42,170 nt of DNA from NCBI RefSeq assembly GCF_016908015.1, contig NZ_JAFBDB010000013.1:1-42170 (forward strand), in the 5' to 3' direction. The stretch comes from Clostridium pascui (lineage in GTDB: Bacteria > Bacillota > Clostridia > Clostridiales > Clostridiaceae). A program made the translations under genes and the position numbers. Each line of letters begins with the position of its first letter. The stretch's first letter is position 1. The notes under the pieces are model-generated. The model had not been told where the DNA came from. It worked only from the letters and a program-made list of their open reading frames with translations, and did not search any database. Shown here in pieces: positions 33,606 to 41,810 of the stretch.

Positions 33606-34883
33606 TTAGCATAATTTAACAGCAAATATATCTTTAACGCCGCATTCTTCAACTCTTTTAGTTATTTCAGCGGAATCTGTTATATATATACCAAGTTCTT
33701 TCATTCTTTCAAAATACACTGATCCTGAGAATGTATATTTCTTTGACATTCCTTCAGGTGTAGACATTTTTTCTTTAACATAGGAAATAGCATTTCCAGT
33801 AGCAAGGCAGTCAGGTAGTTCAAGTAATTCAATTCCTAGAGAATGTCTTACACTATTAAGGCCTGCAAGAGTTCCTGTTACAATTGCTTCAGTATGTCCA
33901 ACTAAAAGACCTGCTTTTTCTCCAGCGCAGAATAAGTTTTCTGCTCCTTCAACCTTTAGATAATTATCTCTTGGAGCCATTGCAAAGTATCTCATAGAGT
34001 TGCCTTTTCCACCAGTATAAGGATCCTCATATCTGGCATTTTCAAAACCAGGTATCTTTCTTAATGTTTCAAGATCATAATATGGTGTCATAAGCTTTGC
34101 ATGACCAGTATCTAAAAGAATTATATTATCTTTAAACTGAGGAAGGGCATATTGCTGACAAGCCTTAACATCAAGATGATCTTCAATAAGCTCCTTAGGA
34201 AGAGGTATAACTGCTACGCCTTCTTCATTAAGGGTCTTTTGAATTTCCTCTGAAAGTGATTCTTTATAAAGTTTACAAGAACCGCTCATAGCTCCGATGG
34301 ATCCATCAGCTTTTTTACCCATAGATTCTTTTATATTAGCAAGGCCTGCGATACTTACTCTTCCGCCAAAGCTTGGACAACGTAATATACACATTGCACA
34401 TCCATTACCATACTTTGAGCAATTATTCATTGGTCCTGCTGTACCAGTTGTATCGATAAATACATCTGCCTCAAATACATTACCATTTTCATCTTGAACA
34501 TCTAATATGCGTTCATGAGCAAGGTGAAGCTTAGTTATTCTAGCTTTAAATACTACCTTTATTCCTAGGTTTATCATGTGCTTTAAAACTTCCCCATGAG
34601 TTTTGGCAATATCATAAAGATTTGCATGTTTGTGACCAGGGAATTCTATATTAGTATGCCTTGAGCATTTATCACATATTTCAAATAAATCGCCACCGCC
34701 CATTGCTATAATTTCTTCCGTAGCAGTATATCTACCATTGTTTCTCATAATACCACCAACAAGTCCTGTGCCAAGAAGCATATCTGTTCTTTCTAAAACT
34801 GTTACCTCTGCACCTGCTTTTCTTGCACTAATGGCTGCTGCACAACCAGCCCATCCGCCTCCAACTACAACAATCTTTTTCAT
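33606..34883 (-). CDS. FAD-dependent oxidoreductase in a lysine-riboswitch operon
   Basis: The 425-residue flavoprotein starts with a Rossmann dinucleotide fold GGGWAGCAAAISARKAG (residues 8-24) and has a second FAD contact in NLFCAGEKAGLLVGHTEAI near the C-terminus (a GidA/FAD_oxidored-like layout). A Cys set C155-x6-C162-x2-C165-x3-C169-P looks like a cluster-binding site. The ATG 34883 is preceded by GGAGGAAATT; the longer frame upstream runs into the riboswitch terminator. It is the first gene behind the riboswitch, so its level should fall when lysine is high. Substrate unknown. Confidence 0.82.
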   Translation of the reverse strand: MKKIVVVGGGWAGCAAAISARKAGAEVTVLERTDMLLGTGLVGGIMRNNGRYTATEEIIAMGGGDLFEICDKCSRHTNIEFPGHKHANLYDIAKTHGEVLKHMINLGIKVVFKARITKLHLAHERILDVQDENGNVFEADVFIDTTGTAGPMNNCSKYGNGCAMCILRCPSFGGRVSIAGLANIKESMGKKADGSIGAMSGSCKLYKESLSEEIQKTLNEEGVAVIPLPKELIEDHLDVKACQQYALPQFKDNIILLDTGHAKLMTPYYDLETLRKIPGFENARYEDPYTGGKGNSMRYFAMAPRDNYLKVEGAENLFCAGEKAGLLVGHTEAIVTGTLAGLNSVRHSLGIELLELPDCLATGNAISYVKEKMSTPEGMSKKYTFSGSVYFERMKELGIYITDSAEITKRVEECGVKDIFAVKLC

Positions 34884-34903
34884 AATTTCCTCCTTAATAA
34901 TGC

Positions 34904-34940
34904 TAAAAATAAAAAAGGCAATTGGATAACCAATCGCCTT
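34904..34940 (-). terminator. Riboswitch expression-platform terminator
   Basis: On the minus strand AAGGCGATTGG-TTAT-CCAATTGCCTT is followed by TTTTTTATTTTT. It lies 20 nt before the FAD oxidoreductase ATG and directly downstream of the lysine aptamer, so it is the likely regulated terminator. Confidence 0.88.
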
Positions 34941-34971
34941 GTTCGACAAAAAAACAATATACACTCACAAA

Positions 34972-35140
34972 ACGATAGCTCTCCACCAAATAGGTGACAG
35001 TCCACGTACTGTTAATACGTAAACCAGGTATGAACTTAAGAGAAAATTCACCCTTCGGGGCCATCCCCTTTCAATAAGAATCAACGATATCTCTCATACC
35101 TCATCTTATTTACTCTTGTCAGGCCCACCTCTATCTACTC
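34972..35140 (-). ncRNA. Lysine riboswitch (L-box) aptamer
   Basis: Read on the minus strand it has the conserved L-box blocks in order: GATAGAGGTGGGCCTGACA with AGAGTA, GAAAGGGGATGGCCCCGAAG, GTGGACTGTCACCTATTTGG and TGGAGAGCTATCG. These correspond to the same blocks of the Bacillus lysC leader. The aptamer is followed by the terminator at 34904-34940 and the FAD oxidoreductase gene. A ligand-off antiterminator is expected from competition for the terminator 5' arm but I did not fold it. Confidence 0.88.
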
Positions 35141-35156
35141 GTATTAAATTGTGATA

Positions 35157-35185
35157 ATTATAACATGGTGTGAATAAACATGCAA
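35157..35185 (-). promoter_or_regulatory. Promoter of the lysine-riboswitch operon
   Basis: On the minus strand TTGCAT (35180-35185) and TATAAT (35157-35162) are separated by 17 nt. Transcription should start near 35150, about 10 nt before the aptamer. Confidence 0.75.
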
Positions 35186-35302
35186 TACATTTTTGGGGTC
35201 AGATTCCTGGTGAAAGTTGGAATTTGCAAGGAGGTTGAAAGATAAGTGATGCTATCAGTCTTGGAAGTAGTAAAGAAATTTCAATAAAATATGAATAGGG
35301 TG

Positions 35303-35341
35303 TTAATTTTATGTTACATCTTTGTTATTTTAATGTTTAAA
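35303..35341 (+). promoter_or_regulatory. Pho-box-like array upstream of DUF47-PiT operon
   Basis: TTAATT, TTACAT, TTATTT and TTTAAA begin at 35303, 35314, 35325 and 35336, exactly 11 nt apart. Four TTAACA-like hexamers with 5-nt spacers is the architecture of Bacillus PhoP sites. It lies about 70-110 nt before the DUF47 gene. Confidence 0.55.
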
Positions 35342-35411
35342 ATTACGACAAAAAGTGATAAAATATTTATGGCCTATTATTTTATATAGTACAGGGAAGG
35401 GAGAAACAATC

Positions 35412-36035
35412 ATGAATTTCAACAAAGGAAAGAAAGATAAACTATTTTTAATGCTTTTAGACAGTTCTGCCAACTTAAAAGAAGGAGGACAGTATTTTGT
35501 TGATTTTAAGATAAAGGAAGAAAAGCATTTGGATGAATTTCAAAAGCAAATGAAAGACTATGAACATAAGGGTGATAGTATAGTTGATGAAATAATAAAG
35601 GAGTTAAATAATAGCTTTATTACTCCAATTGAGCGTGAAGATGCTCTAGAACTTGCAGTTCACATGGACAAAGTTCTTGATGGTCTTGAACATTGTGCAG
35701 CTCGCTTTTATATGTTTAACATATATCAAATACATGATTATATGATTGAATTTAGTGAGCTATTAAACAAATGCATAATTGAAATACATAACGCTGTGGA
35801 ATTGCTTTCACACAAAAAACTTACAGAGATTAGACAACATTCAGTTAAGATAAAAGAATTTGAACAAAAATGTGATATTCTTGAAAGAAAGGCAATAAAA
35901 GAGCTTTTCCAAAAAGAAAAAGATGCAATTAAACTCATTCAATATAAGGAGATATATGAACTTCTTGAAAATACTGCTGATGAATGCAAAAAAGTTAGTA
36001 AAGCCCTTGAGACAGTAGTAATGAAGAATGCGTAA
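35412..36035 (+). CDS. DUF47 (PhoU-like) phosphate transport accessory protein
   Basis: The 207-residue, helix-rich protein belongs to the DUF47 family, a relative of PhoU, with the family pattern EHKGDSIVDEIIKELNNSFITPIEREDALELAVHMDKVLDGLE (about residues 53-95) and a late EIYELLENTADECKKVSKALETVV helix. DUF47 genes typically precede PiT phosphate transporters and modulate them; that is the arrangement here. The start is ATG 35412, with GGGAAGGGAG upstream, not the earlier ATG 35355. Its stop is 11 nt before the PiT gene. Confidence 0.9.
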   Translation: MNFNKGKKDKLFLMLLDSSANLKEGGQYFVDFKIKEEKHLDEFQKQMKDYEHKGDSIVDEIIKELNNSFITPIEREDALELAVHMDKVLDGLEHCAARFYMFNIYQIHDYMIEFSELLNKCIIEIHNAVELLSHKKLTEIRQHSVKIKEFEQKCDILERKAIKELFQKEKDAIKLIQYKEIYELLENTADECKKVSKALETVVMKNA

Positions 36036-36046
36036 GGAGAAATAAG

Positions 36047-37045
36047 ATGAGTACAGCATATATTATAATCGGTTTAACCGTTGTTCTTGCATTAGCCTTT
36101 GACTTTATTAATGGTTTCCATGATACTGCAAATGCAATTGCAACAGCTGTATCCACAAAGGCATTAAGTCCAAGACGTGCAATTATAATGGCATCATTAA
36201 TGAATTTTATAGGAGCTATAGCCTTCACTGGAGTTGCAAAGACCATTGCAAAGGATATAGTAAACTTGGACTCTATAGCAAACGGATCAGTAGTTATACT
36301 TGCGGCACTTGTTTCTGCTATAGCTTGGAATCTTATTACATGGTATTTTGGAATACCAAGTAGTTCATCCCACGCACTTATAGGCTCAATTGCAGGTGCA
36401 GCTATAGCAGCAGCTGGGGTGAACTCCATAAACTTTAAAGGATTTACATCAATAATTAAGTCACTGATAGTATCACCAATACTTGCTTTTGTAGTAGGAT
36501 ATATTGTGTTTACTATTTTTAAGAACGTATTTAAAAACCTAAATCTTTCTAGAACCAATATAGGATTTAGAAGGGTTCAGGCCATTACAGCAGCAATTCA
36601 GGCTTTTGCTCATGGTACAAATGATGCTCAAAAATCCATGGGAATAATAACAATGGCACTTGTAAGCAACAATTTTATAAAATCTGGAGATATTCCTTTT
36701 TGGGTACAGTTAGCCTGTGCTACAGCAATGGCACTGGGAACTTCCGTTGGAGGATGGAGAATAATTAAAACCGTTGGAACACAAATTATGAAAATTAAAC
36801 CTGTTAACGGTGTAGCAGCAGATTTATCATCAGCCTTAGTAATATTTGGGGCATCTAAAATTGGTCTGCCAGTTAGTACAACCCATGTTATATCATCTTC
36901 CATAATGGGAGTAGGTACATCTTATAGAGTAAGAGCAGTAAAATGGGATACAGGAAAAAGAATGATAATAACATGGTTCATTACACTTCCAATATCAGCG
37001 GCATTAGCTGCAGTTATATATATGATTATGAAAATATTTGTATAA
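36047..37045 (+). CDS. pit: Inorganic phosphate transporter, PiT family
   Basis: The 332-residue membrane protein has the PiT signature repeats GFHDTANAIATAVSTKALSPRRA (about residues 23-45) and FAHGTNDAQKSMGI (about 185-198), plus GLPVSTTHVISSSIMGVG near the end. It imports phosphate by proton or sodium symport in the membrane. AAGGAG precedes the ATG by 8 nt. It forms an operon with the upstream DUF47 gene behind a Pho-box-like array, suggesting phosphate-starvation control. Confidence 0.94.
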   Translation: MSTAYIIIGLTVVLALAFDFINGFHDTANAIATAVSTKALSPRRAIIMASLMNFIGAIAFTGVAKTIAKDIVNLDSIANGSVVILAALVSAIAWNLITWYFGIPSSSSHALIGSIAGAAIAAAGVNSINFKGFTSIIKSLIVSPILAFVVGYIVFTIFKNVFKNLNLSRTNIGFRRVQAITAAIQAFAHGTNDAQKSMGIITMALVSNNFIKSGDIPFWVQLACATAMALGTSVGGWRIIKTVGTQIMKIKPVNGVAADLSSALVIFGASKIGLPVSTTHVISSSIMGVGTSYRVRAVKWDTGKRMIITWFITLPISAALAAVIYMIMKIFV

Positions 37046-37094
37046 AAATTTTATATTCAGAGAATTTATTTGAAACTTGATTTATATTATGAAT

Positions 37095-37161
37095 AAAAAG
37101 CATCTGCAATATGATATATTCCTTTCATGGAAACATATCATATTGCAGATGCTTTTTATAT
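37095..37161. terminator. Bidirectional-type terminator after PiT
   Basis: A perfect 23-bp stem, AAAAAGCATCTGCAATATG with four more pairs, closes around a 17-nt loop and ends in TTTTTA. The 5' side is A-rich, so it could end transcription in either direction. Confidence 0.9.
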
Positions 37162-37290
37162 GTAAATTTAATATAAGCAGTATACTATTATTCTCAACAG
37201 TTAGAAAATAAAGGATATAATAAGTTTGAATTCCTAGTAATATTATGGTAAATTAAAAAGATAAAAGTAGTATTAAAGGGGGCAATATTT

Positions 37291-37320
37291 ATGAGAAAGC
37301 TATATAATAAAATCAAATAG
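37291..37320 (+). CDS. Candidate 9-residue ORF (MRKLYNKIK) before GGDEF gene
   Basis: ATG is preceded by AAAGGGGG at about 8 nt, a better ribosome site than many real genes here, and the frame stops after nine codons. It lies 65 nt before the GGDEF gene. Could be a leader peptide or the degraded start of a gene. Nothing else recognisable in 37162-37384. Confidence 0.3.
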   Translation: MRKLYNKIK

Positions 37321-37384
37321 AAGGATATACAAATTGATTATACTTTGGATGTGATATTATGATGCACATACGGGGGGTATTTTT

Positions 37385-38143
37385 ATGTGTGACATCAAAA
37401 AAATAATTGTATTTATATCCGTTGTAACGCTTCTTTTTTATATGATAAGATTACTACACTTTACAAGACGAAAATGGGAATTAAGAACTCATACATTTAT
37501 TATATTATTTTTAGGATTGCTACTATTTACAATTGCTACATTTATTGATATGGTTTTTTCTATAATAGGAAGCAAATTTACCTATATATTTATGAGAACA
37601 TGTTTTACATTAGGAACTGTTATTTATATATCAGGTGTAATACTATGGACCAACTATACAAAGAAAGTTATAGAAAAGTTTGAAGAATTAGCTTTAAAAG
37701 ATCCTATGACAAATATATTTAACAGAAAAGGAATTGATAAAGTATATAAAAGGGTTTGCAAATCAAACAATCCTTTTTATGTTATTATTTGTGATCTTGA
37801 TGGAATGAAAAAAATTAATGATAAATATGGACATGTACAAGGAGATAAGTATATTGTAAGTACTGCTAAAATTATGACAGATGCTATAGGGGAAAAAGGA
37901 TATGTAGGAAGAATTGGAGGAGACGAATTTATTATAATTGGAGAATATCAAGATATAAATCAAATTGAACAAGCTGTGTTTACAATACAAAGTTTAGTTT
38001 ATCAAATTTTTTCTGAAAAGAACACAGGACTAAGCATAGGGTATTCATTATTTCCAAGTGACGGAGATACTCTTGAAGATTTAATAAAAGTTGCCGATAT
38101 AAGAATGTATAGTGATAAAGCAAGCAAAAGAAAGCATGGTTAA
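37385..38143 (+). CDS. Membrane-anchored GGDEF protein (diguanylate cyclase)
   Basis: The 252-residue protein has about three N-terminal spans (residues 8-22, 36-58 and 63-90) and a full-length GGDEF domain: LALKDPMTNIFNRKG, the metal-binding CDLDGMKKINDKYGH, and an intact G178-G-D-E-F182. It should make cyclic di-GMP at the membrane. The inhibitory RxxD I-site before GGDEF is absent (EKGY there), so product inhibition at that site is unlikely. No sensor domain beyond the spans is visible. GGGGGG precedes the ATG. Confidence 0.9.
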   Translation: MCDIKKIIVFISVVTLLFYMIRLLHFTRRKWELRTHTFIILFLGLLLFTIATFIDMVFSIIGSKFTYIFMRTCFTLGTVIYISGVILWTNYTKKVIEKFEELALKDPMTNIFNRKGIDKVYKRVCKSNNPFYVIICDLDGMKKINDKYGHVQGDKYIVSTAKIMTDAIGEKGYVGRIGGDEFIIIGEYQDINQIEQAVFTIQSLVYQIFSEKNTGLSIGYSLFPSDGDTLEDLIKVADIRMYSDKASKRKHG

Positions 38144-38240
38144 GATACTTATGTAAAATATTTCATTAAATCCAAAGCATCTGTAAGCTGAAAATGATTT
38201 TAAGTTAGAGTAGACACAATTTAGACAAGAAGGTGAAGTT

Positions 38241-38999
38241 TTGAACAATTTATACACTCAGACAGAAGATGAAATTATTTATGATAAAAAGGGAAGTATA
38301 TATGAATTCCGTAAAGGAATTAGTAAGGGTATACCTATTGCAGTAGGATATATTCCTGTCTCATTTACATTTGGAATGATGGCGGTTAATGGTGGAATGC
38401 CAATTTGGATTGCCATTTTAATATCATTAACAAATCTTACATCAGCTGGGCAATTTGCAGGAACAGCTTTGATAATAGCTAATGCCTCAATTTTTGAAAT
38501 TACATTAACCACATTTGTAATAAACATTAGATACATGCTAATGTCATTATCACTTTCTCAGAAGATAATATCTCAGATGCCATTACTTCAAAGATGTATT
38601 ATGGCTTTTGGTATAACAGATGAAACTTTTACGGTGGCTTCTTTAGAGAAAGAAGAAATTAGCTTTCCATATATGATGGGACTTATTACATGTCCTTACT
38701 TTGGATGGGCAATAGGCACTGTACTGGGAGCGGTAACAACTTCCATGCTGCCTAAATCCCTGCAAAGTTCTCTGGGAATAGCATTATATGCAATGTTTTT
38801 AGCACTTATCGTTCCAGCAGCAAAAAAATCAAAATCAGCTTTAGTGGTTGTAATTGTAGCAATTTTTATAAGCTCATTATTTAAATGGGTACCATACATA
38901 AATAAAATATCTGGGGGATGGAGTATTATTATTGCCACTATTATAGCAGCAACTACAGGAGCAGTACTATTTCCAAGAGAGGATGATGAACTTGAATAA
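38241..38999 (+). CDS. azlC: AzlC family branched-chain amino acid exporter subunit
   Basis: The 252-residue membrane protein fits AzlC: FRKGISKGIPIAVGYIPVSFTFGMMA at the start, NLTSAGQFAGTALI, and RYMLMSLSLSQKI in the middle, with about six or seven spans. With AzlD it forms a branched-chain amino acid (and analogue) exporter in Bacillus. Its start is TTG 38241, with AAGGTGA 6 nt upstream. It overlaps azlD by 17 nt, so the two are translated together. Confidence 0.92.
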   Translation: MNNLYTQTEDEIIYDKKGSIYEFRKGISKGIPIAVGYIPVSFTFGMMAVNGGMPIWIAILISLTNLTSAGQFAGTALIIANASIFEITLTTFVINIRYMLMSLSLSQKIISQMPLLQRCIMAFGITDETFTVASLEKEEISFPYMMGLITCPYFGWAIGTVLGAVTTSMLPKSLQSSLGIALYAMFLALIVPAAKKSKSALVVVIVAIFISSLFKWVPYINKISGGWSIIIATIIAATTGAVLFPREDDELE

Positions 39000-39294
39000 A
39001 GTATTAATTTCGGTGCTAGTAATGGCAGTTGTTACATATCTTATAAGAGTTTTTCCTATAGCAATTTTTAAGAAAAAAATACAGTCAAAACTATTTAAAT
39101 CTTTCTTATATTATGTACCATTTGCGGTGTTAGGGGCAATGACCTTTCCAAGTATATTATATTCTACTTCAAACGTATATTTTTCAATAATTGGTACTAT
39201 AGTTGCACTTGTCTTAGCATACTATGAAAAAGGATTATTAAAAGTTGCTATGAGTGCAGTTTTAGTTGTATATTTTTGCGATGTGTTTTTTTAG
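38983..39294 (+). CDS. azlD: AzlD family branched-chain amino acid exporter subunit
   Basis: The 103-residue protein has four hydrophobic spans and the AzlD pattern AVVTYLIRVFPIAIFKK and FLYYVPFAVLGAMTFPSIL. It is the small partner of AzlC. It starts at ATG 38983 or 38986 inside the 3' end of azlC. An orphan 5S rRNA begins 48 nt after its stop. Confidence 0.92.
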   Translation: MMNLNKVLISVLVMAVVTYLIRVFPIAIFKKKIQSKLFKSFLYYVPFAVLGAMTFPSILYSTSNVYFSIIGTIVALVLAYYEKGLLKVAMSAVLVVYFCDVFF

Positions 39295-39342
39295 TAGGTT
39301 ATAATTTCATCTAGAAAATCGAAGATTTTAAGAGCTAGAACA

Positions 39343-39459
39343 TCTGGTGATTATGGATTGAAAGTAACACCCATACCTATTCCGAACACGAAGGTTAAGC
39401 TTCAAAGCGCCAATGGTACTGCCAGGGAGGCCCGGTGGGAGAGTAGGTCGTTCCCAGGT
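39343..39459 (+). rRNA. rrf: Orphan 5S ribosomal RNA
   Basis: This is a full-length 5S gene with the same core as the copy at 6-122 but eight substitutions. No 16S, 23S or tRNA gene accompanies it; it follows azlD by 48 nt. Helix I still closes (TCTGG with CCAGG, one G-U pair) but one change weakens the base of helix II. Its own terminator follows, so it may be expressed. Confidence 0.88.
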
Positions 39460-39465
39460 AATTTT

Positions 39466-39500
39466 AATCCGTAGAAGTTACTCTACGGATTTTTTATTTT
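39466..39500 (+). terminator. Intrinsic terminator after orphan 5S rRNA
   Basis: AATCCGTAGA pairs exactly with TCTACGGATT around a 6-nt loop, followed by TTTTATTTTTT. Confidence 0.9.
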
Positions 39501-39605
39501 TTGTATAATTAAAGCAAGTCATTAAGATAAATATTTAAAAACATAAAATATAAGCCTGTGATACATACTATATCTAATAACACCTTAACTTTGAAAGGAT
39601 AGTGT

Positions 39606-39755
39606 ATGTTTATGAGTAAAAAACTAACTGGAGCTCAGCTTAGAATGGCTGCTCTACAAAATAACATGATGGAAGTAGGGGCAGAGATTTATAAAAATCC
39701 TGAGGTTAGAAATAAAATAAAAAATACTTTAGAAAATAAGAAGGAGCCTAAATAA
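39606..39755 (+). CDS. Small hypothetical protein (49 aa)
   Basis: The frame begins MFMSKKLTGAQLRMAALQNN and ends NKKEPK. It is preceded by GAAAGGA at 6 nt and followed by a terminator. Composition is charged and helix-prone, with no membrane segment or motif I recognise. The codon use and ribosome site look real. ATG 39612 is an alternative start. Monocistronic, between the orphan 5S rRNA and the convergent pepF. Confidence 0.65.
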   Translation: MFMSKKLTGAQLRMAALQNNMMEVGAEIYKNPEVRNKIKNTLENKKEPK

Positions 39756-39828
39756 ATAGGTTCCTTATACAAATAAGAAAGTGGATTTAGTAAGAAGATT
39801 TATGATGTAAACCTAGATAAAAAATTCC

Positions 39829-39858
39829 GTAGCTAAAAGGCCGTGGAATTTTTTATTT
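39829..39858. terminator. Bidirectional terminator between small protein gene and pepF
   Basis: AAAATTCC-G-AGC pairs with GCC-GTGGAATTTT around a short A-rich loop, with A- and T-rich flanks on both sides. It lies 5 nt from the pepF stop. Confidence 0.7.
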
Positions 39859-39859
39859 A

Positions 39860-41653
39860 CTATTTATCTAGCATATCCAGAAGTTCATTAAATCTAGCTA
39901 TAGTATCTTTAATAGGTTTTGGGGAAGCCATATCTACTCCTGCCTTTTTTAAGATATTTATAGGATAATCAGAACCTCCGCTCTTTAAAAATCCTTTATA
40001 CTTTTCTACAGAACCTTTACCATTTTCTAAGATAGATTTTACGAAGGAATTTGCAGCAGAATAACCTGTAGCATATTGATATACATAAAAATCATTATAA
40101 AAATGAGGTATTCTTGCCCATTCCATATCGATTTCCTTATCAATAATCATATCTTCTCCAAAATATCGAACATTTATCTCATGATAAATGTTACATAAAT
40201 CCTCACTGGTTAAAGGTTCACCTGCATCAATCTTTTCATGAGTTATTTTTTCAAATTCAGCAAACATTATTTGCCTAAACACAGTGGTTCTAATTTGTTC
40301 CAGTTGAGTATTTATAAGATATAGTTTTTTCTTTTCATCTTTTTCATTTTTTATAAGATAATTAATAAGTAAGTTTTCATTTACAGTAGACGCTACCTCT
40401 GCACAGAACAGGGTATAATCAGCGTATATATAAGGTTGCTCTTTTTTTGAATAATAAGAGTGAATAGAGTGACCCATTTCATGGGCAAAAGTTGATACAT
40501 CATTAAGCTCATGGTTATAATTTAATAAAACATAAGGCATAGTATCATAGCTTCCCCAAGAATAAGCTCCCTTTCTCTTTCCCTTGTTTTCATATATATC
40601 TATCCATCTATTTTTGATACCTTCATCAAATATTGTTATATATTCCTCTCCTAAAGGCTGTAGAGCTGTCTTTACTATATTTACGGCTTCATCAAACTCT
40701 ATATGAGATTTTGGAGCATCAATTATAGGTACATATAAATCATACATATGAATTTCATCAAGGCCAAGAAGCTTCTTTTTGATTCTAACATATCTATGAA
40801 GGCTGTCTAAGTTATCATTTATAGTTTTTATAGCATTATCATAAACCTCTAGTTGTATATCATTAGGCTTCAATGATGCCTCTAGGGAACTTTTATAATT
40901 TCTTGTCTTTGCTACAAATGAAAAATTCTTTATGGAAGAGGTAAGGGAAGAAGCTATGGTATTTTTAAAATGTTCATAAGTACCAAATAAAGTTTTAAAA
41001 GCTTCTTCTCTAACTCTTCTATTTTTGGATTTAATGAATATTCCGTAGTTTCCTTCTGTAAGCTCCACTTCATTGCCGTCTTCATCCTTGATGGCAGGGA
41101 AAGTCATATCTGCATTGGTAAGCATTCTAAAGATATTTGAAGGAGCATTTAATGCATCAGATACAGAAGCCATAACCTCTTCAACTTCCTTGCTTAAGGT
41201 ATGAGGCTTTTTCTTTAGTAGCCTTTTTAGCATAAGCTCATATATCTTAAGCTCTGAATTTTCTTCTATAGCCTTTTCTATGGTACCTTCTTCATAGGAT
41301 AAAATTTCTGGCACAAAAAATGATTCCATAGCTGACAGCTCTGCAGCATAAGATTGCATCTTATTTTTTAATGACTGATTAGTATTATTGCTAGTATCTT
41401 CATCTGATTTTAAACTAGCATAAATAAATAATTTATCAGCTATTCTTGATATTTCTTCATCAAGCTTTAAGAAGTTTAAAAGCTCCTTTGAATCATTAAG
41501 TTTTCCTTGAAAATTCTTTAATTTTAAAGCCTCATTCTTTAGCTTTAAAAAGTCTTTTTCCCATTCTTCCTTGTTTTTATAAATTTTTTCTATACCCCAT
41601 CTATCAGCCTCAAGGATTTCTTCTCTTCTTTTTACCTTTTTAATTTCTGACAT
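39860..41653 (-). CDS. pepF: Oligoendopeptidase F (M3B family)
   Basis: This metallopeptidase of about 597 residues has the M3 zinc motif in FAHEMGHSIHSYYS (H391, E392 and H395 from this start) and a downstream Glu ligand in FCAEVASTVNE. The N-terminal half is the helical M3B lid. These cytoplasmic enzymes cleave peptides of about 7-17 residues. Start is ambiguous: ATG 41662 is only 1-4 nt after GAGAGGTGAG, so ATG 41653 (MSEIKKVKRR) fits somewhat better. Full length; no truncation. May help use peptides imported by the 1.8-7.2 kb transporter. Confidence 0.92.
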   Translation of the reverse strand: MSEIKKVKRREEILEADRWGIEKIYKNKEEWEKDFLKLKNEALKLKNFQGKLNDSKELLNFLKLDEEISRIADKLFIYASLKSDEDTSNNTNQSLKNKMQSYAAELSAMESFFVPEILSYEEGTIEKAIEENSELKIYELMLKRLLKKKPHTLSKEVEEVMASVSDALNAPSNIFRMLTNADMTFPAIKDEDGNEVELTEGNYGIFIKSKNRRVREEAFKTLFGTYEHFKNTIASSLTSSIKNFSFVAKTRNYKSSLEASLKPNDIQLEVYDNAIKTINDNLDSLHRYVRIKKKLLGLDEIHMYDLYVPIIDAPKSHIEFDEAVNIVKTALQPLGEEYITIFDEGIKNRWIDIYENKGKRKGAYSWGSYDTMPYVLLNYNHELNDVSTFAHEMGHSIHSYYSKKEQPYIYADYTLFCAEVASTVNENLLINYLIKNEKDEKKKLYLINTQLEQIRTTVFRQIMFAEFEKITHEKIDAGEPLTSEDLCNIYHEINVRYFGEDMIIDKEIDMEWARIPHFYNDFYVYQYATGYSAANSFVKSILENGKGSVEKYKGFLKSGGSDYPINILKKAGVDMASPKPIKDTIARFNELLDMLDK

Positions 41654-41810
41654 AATAAACATCTCACCTCTCTATTTTTATTATCCCAACTATTATGGTA
41701 ATTATAGCAAATTAACTAAATTTTTACACGTAAAATCTATAAATATATGAAAAAACAGTGATGAAAGCTATCTATTAGGACGGTGAGCAATGGAAAAGGA
41801 ACTAAGATAA

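Noticed and set aside
35995-36558. 187-aa minus-strand frame opposite the PiT gene
   Set aside because: It lies antisense to a well-supported PiT gene and its composition mirrors that membrane protein.
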